DNA of 64,000 nt from Oscillospiraceae bacterium MB08-C2-2 (GTDB lineage Bacteria; Bacillota; Clostridia; Oscillospirales; Ruminococcaceae), in contig CP141729.1 of assembly GCA_035621215.1 (NCBI GenBank), positions 1,758,944-1,822,943 on the forward strand, given 5' to 3'. Shown here one piece after another: positions 16,923 to 27,881 of the stretch. The stretch's first letter is position 1; each line of letters opens with the position of its first letter. The notes beneath the pieces are model-generated. The model had not been told where the DNA came from. It made no database searches and was given only the letters and a program-made list of their open reading frames with translations. The translations under genes were made by a program, and so were the position numbers.

Positions 16923-17160
16923 ACTTCCGCACTCATGCCGTGCGGCGGGCACATCCTTTCTCCACGATGAGAAAGGATGCAAAGAATCGCCAAGGGGGCG
17001 CTCCCCCTTGGTACCCCCCAGAGTCGTAATATAGCAGTGTGTGAATTTTTACCTTTCGGTCGCACTGATGCCGTGCAGGCAACGACTTTCTTTTTGGCAG
17101 AAAAAGAAAGTCATCAAAGAAAAAAGCCTTCCTTGGCAACAGTGGAGGCCCTTTTCTCCC
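16923..17160 (+). repeat. Intergenic structured repeat family B, two tandem units
   Basis: Unit 1 (about 16923-17035) has CTTCCGCACTCATGCCGTGC, a hairpin CATCCTTTCT/AGAAAGGATG, and the closing block CCCCCTTGGTACCCCCCAGA shared with 3535-3765. Unit 2 (about 17058-17160) has CGCACTGATGCCGTGC and a hairpin GACTTTCTTTTT/AAAAAGAAAGTC. The hairpin sequences differ between units while pairing is kept. The gap 16798-17243 has no gene; only this element and the ligA ribosome site are recognisable. Confidence 0.6.
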
Positions 17161-17219
17161 GTGGTTGTAAGACGGATGGTATTTTTGGCATACTAGCTTT
17201 AAACAGATAAAACCCCTGA

Positions 17220-19226
<2,007 letters not shown>

Positions 19227-19242
19227 TCCGCCGAATGGTTTC

Positions 19243-20073
19243 CTATTTTTCCAAAAGCATGGCAAGGGTTGGGCTTTCTTTCCTATAAGGTTTGCCGCTC
19301 ACATCACTGAATAGCTCAAACTTTCTAAACCCTGCTTCATGCACCTCTTTTGTAAGGGTTTCCGGCGTGTAGCAGCAATTCCATATGCAGTATTCTTTGA
19401 TTGCGCTCTCGGTGATGACAGCGATTTTCTCCAGTGTTCTATGGTCGGGATACCTGTATTGTGCATTCAATAACAGGTATTTTTCCGCACTCCAAAAGCC
19501 CCCTTCTTCGCATACCTGCCAAGTCTTTAATTCTTCAAATTCGTTATACTTGACCATGGAGAACACATCCAAAATCAGTTTTCCGCCACTTTTTAGGCTA
19601 TGGTATATTTTTCGCAGTATAGCCGCTCTGTTTTCGGTTGACAGAGCTCCATAGTCGCAGTAAATAAACGCTGCCAAATCAAAGGCATTGTCATAATCCA
19701 TTTTCAGATAATCCTGATAAATATAGGCTATATCCAAGCCCTGTCTGGCAGCGGAGCCAGCAGCATATTCTATGGATCGCTTTGAAAAATCAAGGCCGGT
19801 TACTTGATAGCCGGATTGGCAGAACCGTTCGGCATACAGCCCCGGCCCACAGCCGATATCCAGCACTTGTGGATACCGGGAGGGTGGCGTGATTTCTCGA
19901 ATCCATTTCACCGACTGCTCAATAAAGCGCAGATTCCGGCTTGCACCTTCGTATTCCGGGTCAAGATGCGCTTTGAGCAGATGCATTGAAATGTGCTCAT
20001 CGTCCCAGAAATTGGCCTCACTTTGCTTATAAAGCACAGGCCGCTCCAAGCTCTCAAAGATATTGTTATACAT
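19243..20073 (-). CDS. Class I SAM-dependent methyltransferase
   Basis: 276 residues. Motif I VLDIGCGPGLYAERF (about 70-84) and the acidic VTGLDFSKRSIEYA segment define a SAM-binding Rossmann fold; the LAAFIYCDYGALS region is motif IV. The C-terminal half, including YCIWNCCYTPETL, resembles small-molecule methyltransferases with a cupped lid, but the acceptor is unknown. ATG 20073 is chosen over GTG 20082, because the GTG overlaps the AGGAG ribosome site. Transcription converges on ligA. Confidence 0.82.
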   Translation of the reverse strand: MYNNIFESLERPVLYKQSEANFWDDEHISMHLLKAHLDPEYEGASRNLRFIEQSVKWIREITPPSRYPQVLDIGCGPGLYAERFCQSGYQVTGLDFSKRSIEYAAGSAARQGLDIAYIYQDYLKMDYDNAFDLAAFIYCDYGALSTENRAAILRKIYHSLKSGGKLILDVFSMVKYNEFEELKTWQVCEEGGFWSAEKYLLLNAQYRYPDHRTLEKIAVITESAIKEYCIWNCCYTPETLTKEVHEAGFRKFELFSDVSGKPYRKESPTLAMLLEK

Positions 20074-20096
20074 AAAAAGCACTCCTTTTGCTGCAA

Positions 20097-20127
20097 AATA
20101 AAAAAGCCGTAGATTTTACTCTACGGC
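20097..20127 (-). terminator. Rho-independent terminator
   Basis: On the minus strand GCCGTAGA and TCTACGGC arms are followed by a run of T (20097-20105). It lies downstream of the small open frame at 20121-20216 and upstream of the methyltransferase gene. Confidence 0.8.
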
Positions 20128-20216
20128 TTCTCTTCTTGCGGTGAAGATCCGTTTAAGAGTAAAATAAAACCAAACAGCAGGCACAAAAACAAAACCTTCA
20201 AGCGGTTGCTTTTCAC
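20121..20216 (-). CDS. Possible 31-residue membrane micropeptide
   Basis: A GTG-initiated frame of 31 codons encodes a basic start, one hydrophobic helix (VLFLCLLFGFILLL, 8-21) and a charged polar tail. It sits between its own promoter and terminator, with its stop inside the terminator stem. A second frame of 26 codons (20217-20297) ends in TAG immediately before the GTG. Neither has a convincing ribosome site, so a small untranslated RNA is the alternative. I do not recognise the peptide. Confidence 0.3.
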   Translation of the reverse strand: MKSNRLKVLFLCLLFGFILLLNGSSPQEEKP

Positions 20217-20322
20217 CTATTGCGTTGATTTTATCCACTCTTTTCCAGCCGCATCCACACCACCGATTTTGTGGTGTCGGGCACGCCGGATATTCATCAC
20301 CTTTTTGTTAAATTGTATCTCT

Positions 20323-20351
20323 ATTTTATACCGTATGGCTCTGCATGTCAA
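20323..20351 (-). promoter_or_regulatory. Sigma-A promoter of a short minus-strand transcript
   Basis: On the minus strand TTGACA (20346-20351), 17-base spacer, TAAAAT (20323-20328). A transcript from here to the terminator at 20097 would be about 220 bases. This fills the 20128-20403 gap. Confidence 0.5.
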
Positions 20352-20403
20352 CGGAGATTATCTTGCCGAAGCCGCCGGGAGCATCCTTCAGCATAGGTTC
20401 GGC

Positions 20404-21132
20404 TCACACAGCCAGCGATTTCACAAAAGCCACGCCGATGGCCGCCCATTCCCGCACCCAATAGGCAGGCAGCAGTCCCCACGGTGTCTTGGAGGAAAGG
20501 GCAATGCCCTCCAGCCCCGCCATTTTGGCGTAGATGCCTGCTCGAAGCTGGTGAAAGCCATCGGTGACAATCACCACCGACTGGGTTCCCTCCGGCAGCA
20601 GAGCGGCCGCAAAAGCCAGATTCTGCTGGGTGTTCACCGATTGATCCTCCTGCAAAATCCGGTGAGGGGCAACCCCCGCCCGCTCCAGATAGGCCGCCAT
20701 AATGCTGGCCTCGGTGTATTCCTCATCCGCCCCCTGTCCGCCGGTAACCACACAAGGAAGCTGGGGATTTTCCAAAAGATAAGCCGCAGCTTTATCCAGC
20801 CGCCGCCCCAACACCAAAGTGGGTTGGTCGCCCCGGATTTTGCCGCCCAGCACTACCACGCCATCCACCGGCTGATGGGTGACCTGATTGCGCCAACCGG
20901 CCTCCCCCATCCGCATGCTTAAAAAAGCGGCACCAATCAGCCCCACCGCCATAAAAGGCAGCAAAATATGCCGGAGCCTCGCCCAATCCTCCCACTTATA
21001 AACCAGCAGAAGGAAGAAAAGCCCGGCTACTGCCAAAGCCGTAACCCCTTGGTTGAAAACGCCATAGAAAAACAAGGGAATCACGGCAAATAACAGGCAA
21101 AATACCCCTGCCCCTAAAAAAAGCTGCTTCAT
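20404..21132 (-). CDS. YdcF-family (DUF218) membrane protein
   Basis: 242 residues: three hydrophobic segments in the first 75 residues (about 4-23, 28-45, 58-72), then a DUF218 domain with the conserved GVVVLGGKIRG start, CVVTGGQGADE (about 126-136) and VIVTDGFHQLRAG. Family members include SanA and ElyC, linked to envelope integrity and peptidoglycan or lipid-carrier metabolism, but the biochemical activity is unsettled. It is monocistronic and divergent from groES, with about 240 bases between starts. Confidence 0.85.
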   Translation of the reverse strand: MKQLFLGAGVFCLLFAVIPLFFYGVFNQGVTALAVAGLFFLLLVYKWEDWARLRHILLPFMAVGLIGAAFLSMRMGEAGWRNQVTHQPVDGVVVLGGKIRGDQPTLVLGRRLDKAAAYLLENPQLPCVVTGGQGADEEYTEASIMAAYLERAGVAPHRILQEDQSVNTQQNLAFAAALLPEGTQSVVIVTDGFHQLRAGIYAKMAGLEGIALSSKTPWGLLPAYWVREWAAIGVAFVKSLAV

Positions 21133-21277
21133 AAAAAGCCTCCCGCCGCTTTAGTATACACAAGAGTATAGCAGTTTTTGCCTGTGCAGACAACCGCAGT
21201 GGCTTGGTAGCCAGAAAAACAGAGCGTTAACAAATTGTAAAGATTAGCCAAAACCGAAGAAAAATTAAAAATCCCTC

Positions 21278-21305
21278 TTGATTTTTTAGAAAAATCGGGT
21301 ACAAT
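21278..21305 (+). promoter_or_regulatory. groESL promoter
   Basis: TTGATT (21278-21283), 16-base spacer, TACAAT (21300-21305), immediately upstream of the CIRCE operator. Confidence 0.75.
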
Positions 21306-21310
21306 AAGTA

Positions 21311-21337
21311 TTAGCACTCATGATATTGGAGTGCTAA
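21311..21337 (+). promoter_or_regulatory. CIRCE operator (HrcA binding site)
   Basis: TTAGCACTC, nine bases, GAGTGCTAA: a perfect match to the CIRCE inverted repeat. It overlaps the transcription start, so HrcA would repress groESL until heat or unfolded-protein stress. Confidence 0.97.
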
Positions 21338-23325
<1,988 letters not shown>

Positions 23326-23360
23326 GCCGCTGAACTCAAACCTAAAAGTCTTTTCCTTTC

Positions 23361-23396
23361 AGGAACCCGCCGATTGTAACGGCGGGTTCTTTTTCG
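23361..23396 (+). terminator. groESL terminator
   Basis: GAACCCGCCG and CGGCGGGTTC arms followed by TTTTTCG. Confidence 0.9.
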
Positions 23397-23554
23397 CTAT
23401 AAAGCCTTGTTTCACCTGTATTTTATTCAAAATCGTTTGACAGAATCAGGTGCTTGGTGTATAATGAGAAAGCAATTTTGTGGGACAAGGGAATTCATAT
23501 TCCGGTGAACTGCAGATTGTTGTTTTATGATCAGGCAATTTTGCCCTTGTATAT

Positions 23555-23631
23555 GCGCCCGTAGCGCAGTTGGATAGCGCGTTAGACTCCGACTCTAAAG
23601 GTCGCTGGTTCGAATCCAGTCGGGCGTACCA
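23555..23631 (+). tRNA. tRNA-Arg (anticodon CCG)
   Basis: 77 bases with encoded CCA. Acceptor GCGCCCG pairs with CGGGCGT; the D arm is GCGC/GCGC; the anticodon arm TTAGA-CTCCGAC-TCTAA gives anticodon CCG; the T arm contains GGTTCGAATCC. It decodes the arginine codon CGG. Confidence 0.97.
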
Positions 23632-23640
23632 AATGAACAA

Positions 23641-23685
23641 GCTAAAACAGATGCGAAATCGCATTTGTTTTAGCCTGTTTTTTTA
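23641..23685 (+). terminator. tRNA-Arg terminator
   Basis: GCTAAAACAGATGCG pairs with CGCATTTGTTTTAGC, followed by CTGTTTTTTT. Confidence 0.9.
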
Positions 23686-23764
23686 TAAAAACCATATGAC
23701 CTTCAATATAAGTTCGGCTACGAATTAATTCTATACATTTTTGGTGATCACGCCGTTTTCTGCA

Positions 23765-23793
23765 TTGACATAATGATTATGCCATGGTAAAGT
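23765..23793 (+). promoter_or_regulatory. Sigma-A promoter of a leader transcript
   Basis: TTGACA (23765-23770), 17-base spacer, TAAAGT (23788-23793). It starts a leader of about 210 bases before the methyltransferase gene. Confidence 0.6.
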
Positions 23794-23819
23794 AAGCTAA
23801 AGAAAGAGGGAGTGTATTG

Positions 23820-23837
23820 ATGTCGGTCATGCAGTAA
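23820..23837 (+). CDS. Candidate 5-codon leader peptide
   Basis: ATG to TAA encoding Met-Ser-Val-Met-Gln, with GAGGGAG about 8 bases upstream, a better ribosome site than many genes here. It lies between the leader promoter and the leader terminator, the layout of ribosome-mediated attenuators. Whether it is translated is inferred. Confidence 0.4.
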   Translation: MSVMQ

Positions 23838-23946
23838 GGATTTATGTTAAGCACATAAGGTGAGCAGTTTTTCTGCTCTTGTTTGTGTTGCAAAAACTGC
23901 CTTACAGATTGAATCGATATCCATTTCTTATAATGGTGTGATTTGT

Positions 23947-23973
23947 AGCGCAGTGAAATACTGCGCTTTTTTG
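23947..23973 (+). terminator. Leader terminator (possible attenuator)
   Basis: AGCGCAGT and ACTGCGCT arms followed by TTTTTTG, only 40 bases upstream of the methyltransferase start. Upstream, GTAAGG (23834-23839 region) can pair with CCTTAC near 23900, enclosing the hairpin GAGCAG/CTGCTC, so alternative folds are possible. Confidence 0.65.
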
Positions 23974-24012
23974 TTTTCTTTCTATAAGGCAAAATTAGAA
24001 AGGAAGATTGTT

Positions 24013-24738
24013 ATGTATTCATTTACAAACCAGTTTATGTTAAGCGATAAAAATGTGGATTTCTTGAGATCCAATATGATGGGGCCAAACGCCCTGCGAG
24101 TGGCAGAAGAAATGGCCTCACACCTGACCATTAAAGAAGATATGCGAATCCTTGATCTTGGCTGCGGCTGCGGTCTTTCCACGCTTTTGTTGGCCAAGAA
24201 ATATGGTGCTTCTGTCTTTGCCGCCGATCTTTGGATTTCACCCACCGAAAACTATGAACGTTTTCAGTCTATCGGGATTGCGGATAGGGCCGTTCCAATT
24301 TCCGTGGATGCAACCAAAGGATTGCCTTTTGCGAACGGGTATTTTGACCTGCTTTTCACCGTGGATGCTTACCATTATTTTGGCTGCACAGAGGAAATGC
24401 TCCCATCACTCATGCCATTCGTAAAAAAAGGGGGCTATATCGCTGTGTCAATCCCCGGGCTGAAATATGAATTTGGAAGCAATGTGCCCGAGGAAATGCA
24501 GCCGTTCTGGAATGATGAAGTAGCGAGGACAATACGCTCAATTGATTGGTGGAAAGATTTATGGCTGAAAACAAGTGGCTTAGAAATTGTAGATATTTGT
24601 GAAATGGCTTGCTGCAAGCAGGCGTGGAGCGAATGGCTGACCGCCTATCATCCCGTTGTTGCCGGCGATATCAAAATGATGCAGGCCGAGGGTGGCAAGT
24701 ATTTTAATTTGATTCAATTTATAGCTAAAGTGATTTAA
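24013..24738 (+). CDS. SAM-dependent methyltransferase behind an attenuator-like leader
   Basis: 241 residues, class I methyltransferase: motif I ILDLGCGCGLSTLLLAKKYG (about 41-60), VFAADLW for the ribose contact, FDLLFTVDAYHYFG as motif IV. The acceptor is unknown. ATG 24013 has AGGAAG 6 bases upstream. In-frame codons further upstream run through the leader terminator and are not credible starts. A promoter, a mini-frame with a good ribosome site, and a terminator just before the gene suggest induction by antitermination. A tidy terminator follows the gene. Confidence 0.82.
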   Translation: MYSFTNQFMLSDKNVDFLRSNMMGPNALRVAEEMASHLTIKEDMRILDLGCGCGLSTLLLAKKYGASVFAADLWISPTENYERFQSIGIADRAVPISVDATKGLPFANGYFDLLFTVDAYHYFGCTEEMLPSLMPFVKKGGYIAVSIPGLKYEFGSNVPEEMQPFWNDEVARTIRSIDWWKDLWLKTSGLEIVDICEMACCKQAWSEWLTAYHPVVAGDIKMMQAEGGKYFNLIQFIAKVI

Positions 24739-24757
24739 GTACGTTTTGTATTTCGCC

Positions 24758-24795
24758 AAGAAGCCGATTCGTTTTCAGAATCGGCTTCTTCTATT
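24758..24795 (+). terminator. Rho-independent terminator
   Basis: AGAAGCCGATTC pairs with GAATCGGCTTCT, followed by TCTATTT. Confidence 0.85.
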
Positions 24796-24899
24796 TATCA
24801 AATAAATAAATTTCAAATCGGCAAGCCACTTGTTTCGCTTTTTTGTATATATTTTGCTTATATTGCCAATTTCCTATTTTTTATTGGTATAGACTGCCC

Positions 24900-24929
24900 T
24901 TGTTTAATGCATACGCTATAAGCTATAAT
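24900..24929 (+). promoter_or_regulatory. Promoter of the EamA transporter gene
   Basis: TTGTTT (24900-24905), 18-base spacer, TATAAT (24924-24929), leaving a 5' leader of roughly 150 bases in which I recognise no riboswitch. Confidence 0.55.
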
Positions 24930-25087
24930 GGAATGTGTTTTGAGACCCTCAATTGCAGGTATATAGGTGTATAGCACCAAACATCCCAATTTATTAGGAT
25001 AAGAATTGGCTTTATGGCATCTGCTTGCCCACGAAAGAGAGTCAGCCATTCCCACTGGATTTTTATATTTTATAGGAAGTGTTTTTA

Positions 25088-26002
25088 ATGAATCCCAGCA
25101 AAACCAAGTCCTTAGCCTATCTTTTTCTTATTATTACCACCAGTGCATGGGGCAGCCTGTATGTAGTGAGCAAATATCTTTTAACCTCTGTTGAGCCATT
25201 TACCGTTCTTTTTGCACGTTATCTTACCTCCGGGATTGTTCTTTACATACTCTACAAAAAGAAAAATCCGCAAAAAATTGAGCGTCAGGATATTAAATGG
25301 ATTGTTTTTATCGGCGTTGTGGGCTATTTTGTCACCATGAGTGCGCAGCTTGTGGGGACAAAACTGTTGGGAGCCAGCCTTGCATCCCTGCTGAATGCGC
25401 TGAACCCCATTTCCATGATTATCTTTGCCTTGGTGTTTCTGAAAGAAAAAATCACCCTGACTAAGATTATATCCGTCACCTCGGCCATTATTGGTGTATA
25501 TATTATCCTTGGGGGCGGAATTCAGGGTGGCGCAGTGCTCGGTGTAATTGCTTGCCTGCTGGCGGTGGTCTCATGGTCGCTCACCTCGATTTTTGCTAAA
25601 AAGCTTTCAGCAAAATATGAGCCAATGACGATAACCGCCCATGGGGTTTTGGTTGCGTTTGTTTGCACAATTCCTTTCACGGCCTATGAGCTGGCCACCG
25701 GCCCCCAAACCAATCTTTTGCAGCCGGGCACCCTGCTGGGGCTCCTTTATCTGGGGCTTGTCTGCACAGCTCTGACAAACGTATTGTGGAACAAGAGCCT
25801 CTCAATGATCGAAGCCGGGCGCTGTGCGCTGTTCTATCCTCTCCAGCCTATGGTGGCCGCCTTATTGGGCTTTTTCTTTTTACATGAATCCATTGGCCTG
25901 ACCTTTATTCTGGGAGCCGCACTGATCTTGGGCGGCGTTATTTTCAGTGTAGTTGCTGATCGAAAACAACCCGTACCCGATATGCAGGAAAATCAGGAGT
26001 AA
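25088..26002 (+). CDS. EamA/DMT-superfamily exporter
   Basis: 304 residues with ten predicted membrane helices in two EamA repeats (about 8-140 and 155-290), the standard drug/metabolite transporter architecture. The second repeat ends with ALILGGVIFSVVADRK. Family members export amino acids, nucleotide-related metabolites or drugs; nothing here fixes the substrate. ATG 25088 has AGGAAG 8 bases upstream. It is monocistronic, ends at a bidirectional terminator and converges on the ABC transporter operon. Confidence 0.87.
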   Translation: MNPSKTKSLAYLFLIITTSAWGSLYVVSKYLLTSVEPFTVLFARYLTSGIVLYILYKKKNPQKIERQDIKWIVFIGVVGYFVTMSAQLVGTKLLGASLASLLNALNPISMIIFALVFLKEKITLTKIISVTSAIIGVYIILGGGIQGGAVLGVIACLLAVVSWSLTSIFAKKLSAKYEPMTITAHGVLVAFVCTIPFTAYELATGPQTNLLQPGTLLGLLYLGLVCTALTNVLWNKSLSMIEAGRCALFYPLQPMVAALLGFFFLHESIGLTFILGAALILGGVIFSVVADRKQPVPDMQENQE

Positions 26003-26041
26003 TTTCGAGAGAATGGTCTCATCGGCCATCATTAACTTATA

Positions 26042-26090
26042 AAAAATATCCGTGTAAGCCCAAATATAGCGGCTTACACGGATATTTTCA
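26042..26090. terminator. Bidirectional terminator
   Basis: AAAATATCCGTGTAAGCC pairs perfectly with its complement across a 10-base loop, with A/T runs on both sides. It lies between the convergent EamA and ABC transporter genes. Confidence 0.9.
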
Positions 26091-26138
26091 TTTTGATCAA
26101 TTACAGCCTGACAACGATTGGCAAAAATACTGATTTTG

Positions 26139-27089
26139 CTACACACAAATATGGCACGCAACCTGATGATCGGGTCCCAACATTTTCGGCTCCGGCTTCT
26201 GACAGGTACACCGCTCTAATTTTTGCGGGCACCGGCCTGCAAAGGGACAGCTCTCCAAAGTCTCCATGGGGCTTGGCGGTTCCCCCTCCAGAAGGCGAAT
26301 TTCCGCCTTCTGGTCACCATACACATCAAATGCAGCACTGAGCAGCGCTTTGGTATAGGGGTGCGCCGCCTGCTGCACCAAACTTTCACTATCCAAAAGC
26401 TCAACCATATGACCCAGATACATCACCGCTATCCTCTGACTCACACTGCGCACCAAGGCAAGATCATGGCCGATAAACAGGCTGGTGATCTGCTTTTCCT
26501 CCTGCAAGCGCACAAGCAGCCGTGCCACCTGATTTTGTATGGATACATCCAAAGCGCCTGTGGCCTCATCGCAGATCAGCACATCGGGAGAAATAATCAA
26601 GGCTCTGGCAATGGCAACACGCTGGAGCTGCCCACCCGAAAGCTGGTGGGGCAACCGGCTGAGAAACTCCTCAGGCAGGCCTACCCGCTCCAGCATACCG
26701 GATGCTGAGTGCATAGCCTGCTTTTTTGAAAGGTGCCGGTAATTCACCAGCGGCTCACAAAGGTAACGGCCGATTTTCATACGAGGGCTAAAGGAGGAGG
26801 CCGGGTCTTGGAAGACCATTTGAATTCGGCTGCGGAAAGCACGGCGCTCTGAGCCACGCAGTGCCCCAATATCCTGACCTTCCAGCAGAACACGGCCGGA
26901 AGTAGGCGAAAGGCTCCCGGCTGCCATTTTGGCCAGTGTGCTTTTGCCGCATCCGCTCTCCCCTACAATCCCCAGACACTCCCCCCGCCGCAGACTCAGC
27001 GAAACACCGTTGACAGCATGAAGCCATCTTCCCCTTATGGGGAACTCCTTGGAAAGCTCTGTTATTTGCAGAAAGGGTTCATCTTGCAA
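26139..27089 (-). CDS. ABC transporter ATPase (OppF/DppF type)
   Basis: 316-residue ATPase of the peptide/nickel transporter family. Walker [10 protein letters not shown], signature LSGGQLQRVAIARAL and Walker B VLICDEATGALD are intact, and the C-terminal oligopeptide-type extension carries clustered cysteines (CPFAGRCPQKLERC). It is the last gene of the five-gene operon led by the cobalamin riboswitch and overlaps the preceding ATPase gene by 11 bases. With its partner it powers import through the permease pair encoded upstream. A weak C-terminal regulatory or metal-binding function of the cysteines is only a guess. Confidence 0.92.
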   Translation of the reverse strand: MQDEPFLQITELSKEFPIRGRWLHAVNGVSLSLRRGECLGIVGESGCGKSTLAKMAAGSLSPTSGRVLLEGQDIGALRGSERRAFRSRIQMVFQDPASSFSPRMKIGRYLCEPLVNYRHLSKKQAMHSASGMLERVGLPEEFLSRLPHQLSGGQLQRVAIARALIISPDVLICDEATGALDVSIQNQVARLLVRLQEEKQITSLFIGHDLALVRSVSQRIAVMYLGHMVELLDSESLVQQAAHPYTKALLSAAFDVYGDQKAEIRLLEGEPPSPMETLESCPFAGRCPQKLERCTCQKPEPKMLGPDHQVACHICV

Positions 27090-27876
27090 GACGTTTTCCT
27101 CCCATTTTAGGCACTGCTTCCAGCAAAGAGCGGGTATAGGCCTCTTTGGGGTGAAAAATCACCTGATCTCTTGTCCCCCACTCCACAAGCCTGCCCGCAT
27201 GCATCACACCGATTTTATCCGAAAGGTAGGAGGCAACACCCATATTGTGTGTCACCAAAACCATGGTGGTGGCAAAATTTTCCTGAAGCTGCCGCATTTC
27301 ATGGACAACCTGTGCCTGAATGGTCACATCCAATGCACTGGTGGGTTCATCCGCCAGCAAAAGCTGGGGTTGGGCGGTCATGGCCATGGCAATGCCAACC
27401 CGCTGTTTCATGCCGCCGCTCAGCTCCATGGGATAAGAATGCAGAATGCGCTCCACATCGGTGAGGTGCATGGCCCGAAGCATTCTCTCGGCTATTTCCC
27501 GGCAGAGACCGGAAGGGCACCGTGGCTTGTGTATCCGAATCAGCTCCCGGTATTGGGCCTCAATCCGCTGAATAGGGTCCAGCGAGCGGCCGGGGTCCTG
27601 AAAAATCATGGTGATGTCCTTGCCCCGAAGGGTGCGCAAAGAGGACTCGTCCGCTATGGCGATATCGGTCTCCTGAAACCAGATATGCCCGCCTGTGATG
27701 CACCCGCCTGACGGCAGAATACCCATAATGGCACGCAGAAGCGTTGTTTTGCCACTGCCGCTTTCACCCACCAAGCTGACAATCTCACCTTTTTCCACCG
27801 AAAAGGATACCCCATCCACCGCCGGCACACCTTTTGCATAGGCAATGCTGCAATTTTCAACCCGAAGAATGCTCAT
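27079..27876 (-). CDS. ABC transporter ATPase (OppD/DppD type)
   Basis: 265-residue ATPase with Walker A GESGSGKTT, signature LSGGMKQRVGIAMAM and Walker [13 protein letters not shown]. It is shorter than classical OppD (about 330) because most of the C-terminal peptide-transporter extension is absent, which is common in nickel/cobalt NikD-like subunits. It lies 5 bases after the substrate-binding protein gene and overlaps the next ATPase. Its length supports a metal-type rather than oligopeptide-type system, but this is suggestive only. Confidence 0.9.
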   Translation of the reverse strand: MSILRVENCSIAYAKGVPAVDGVSFSVEKGEIVSLVGESGSGKTTLLRAIMGILPSGGCITGGHIWFQETDIAIADESSLRTLRGKDITMIFQDPGRSLDPIQRIEAQYRELIRIHKPRCPSGLCREIAERMLRAMHLTDVERILHSYPMELSGGMKQRVGIAMAMTAQPQLLLADEPTSALDVTIQAQVVHEMRQLQENFATTMVLVTHNMGVASYLSDKIGVMHAGRLVEWGTRDQVIFHPKEAYTRSLLEAVPKMGGKRLAR

Positions 27877-27881
27877 AGCAA

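Noticed and set aside
24930-25087. Guanidine or other riboswitch in the EamA leader
   Set aside because: No block matches a known riboswitch consensus that I could align.
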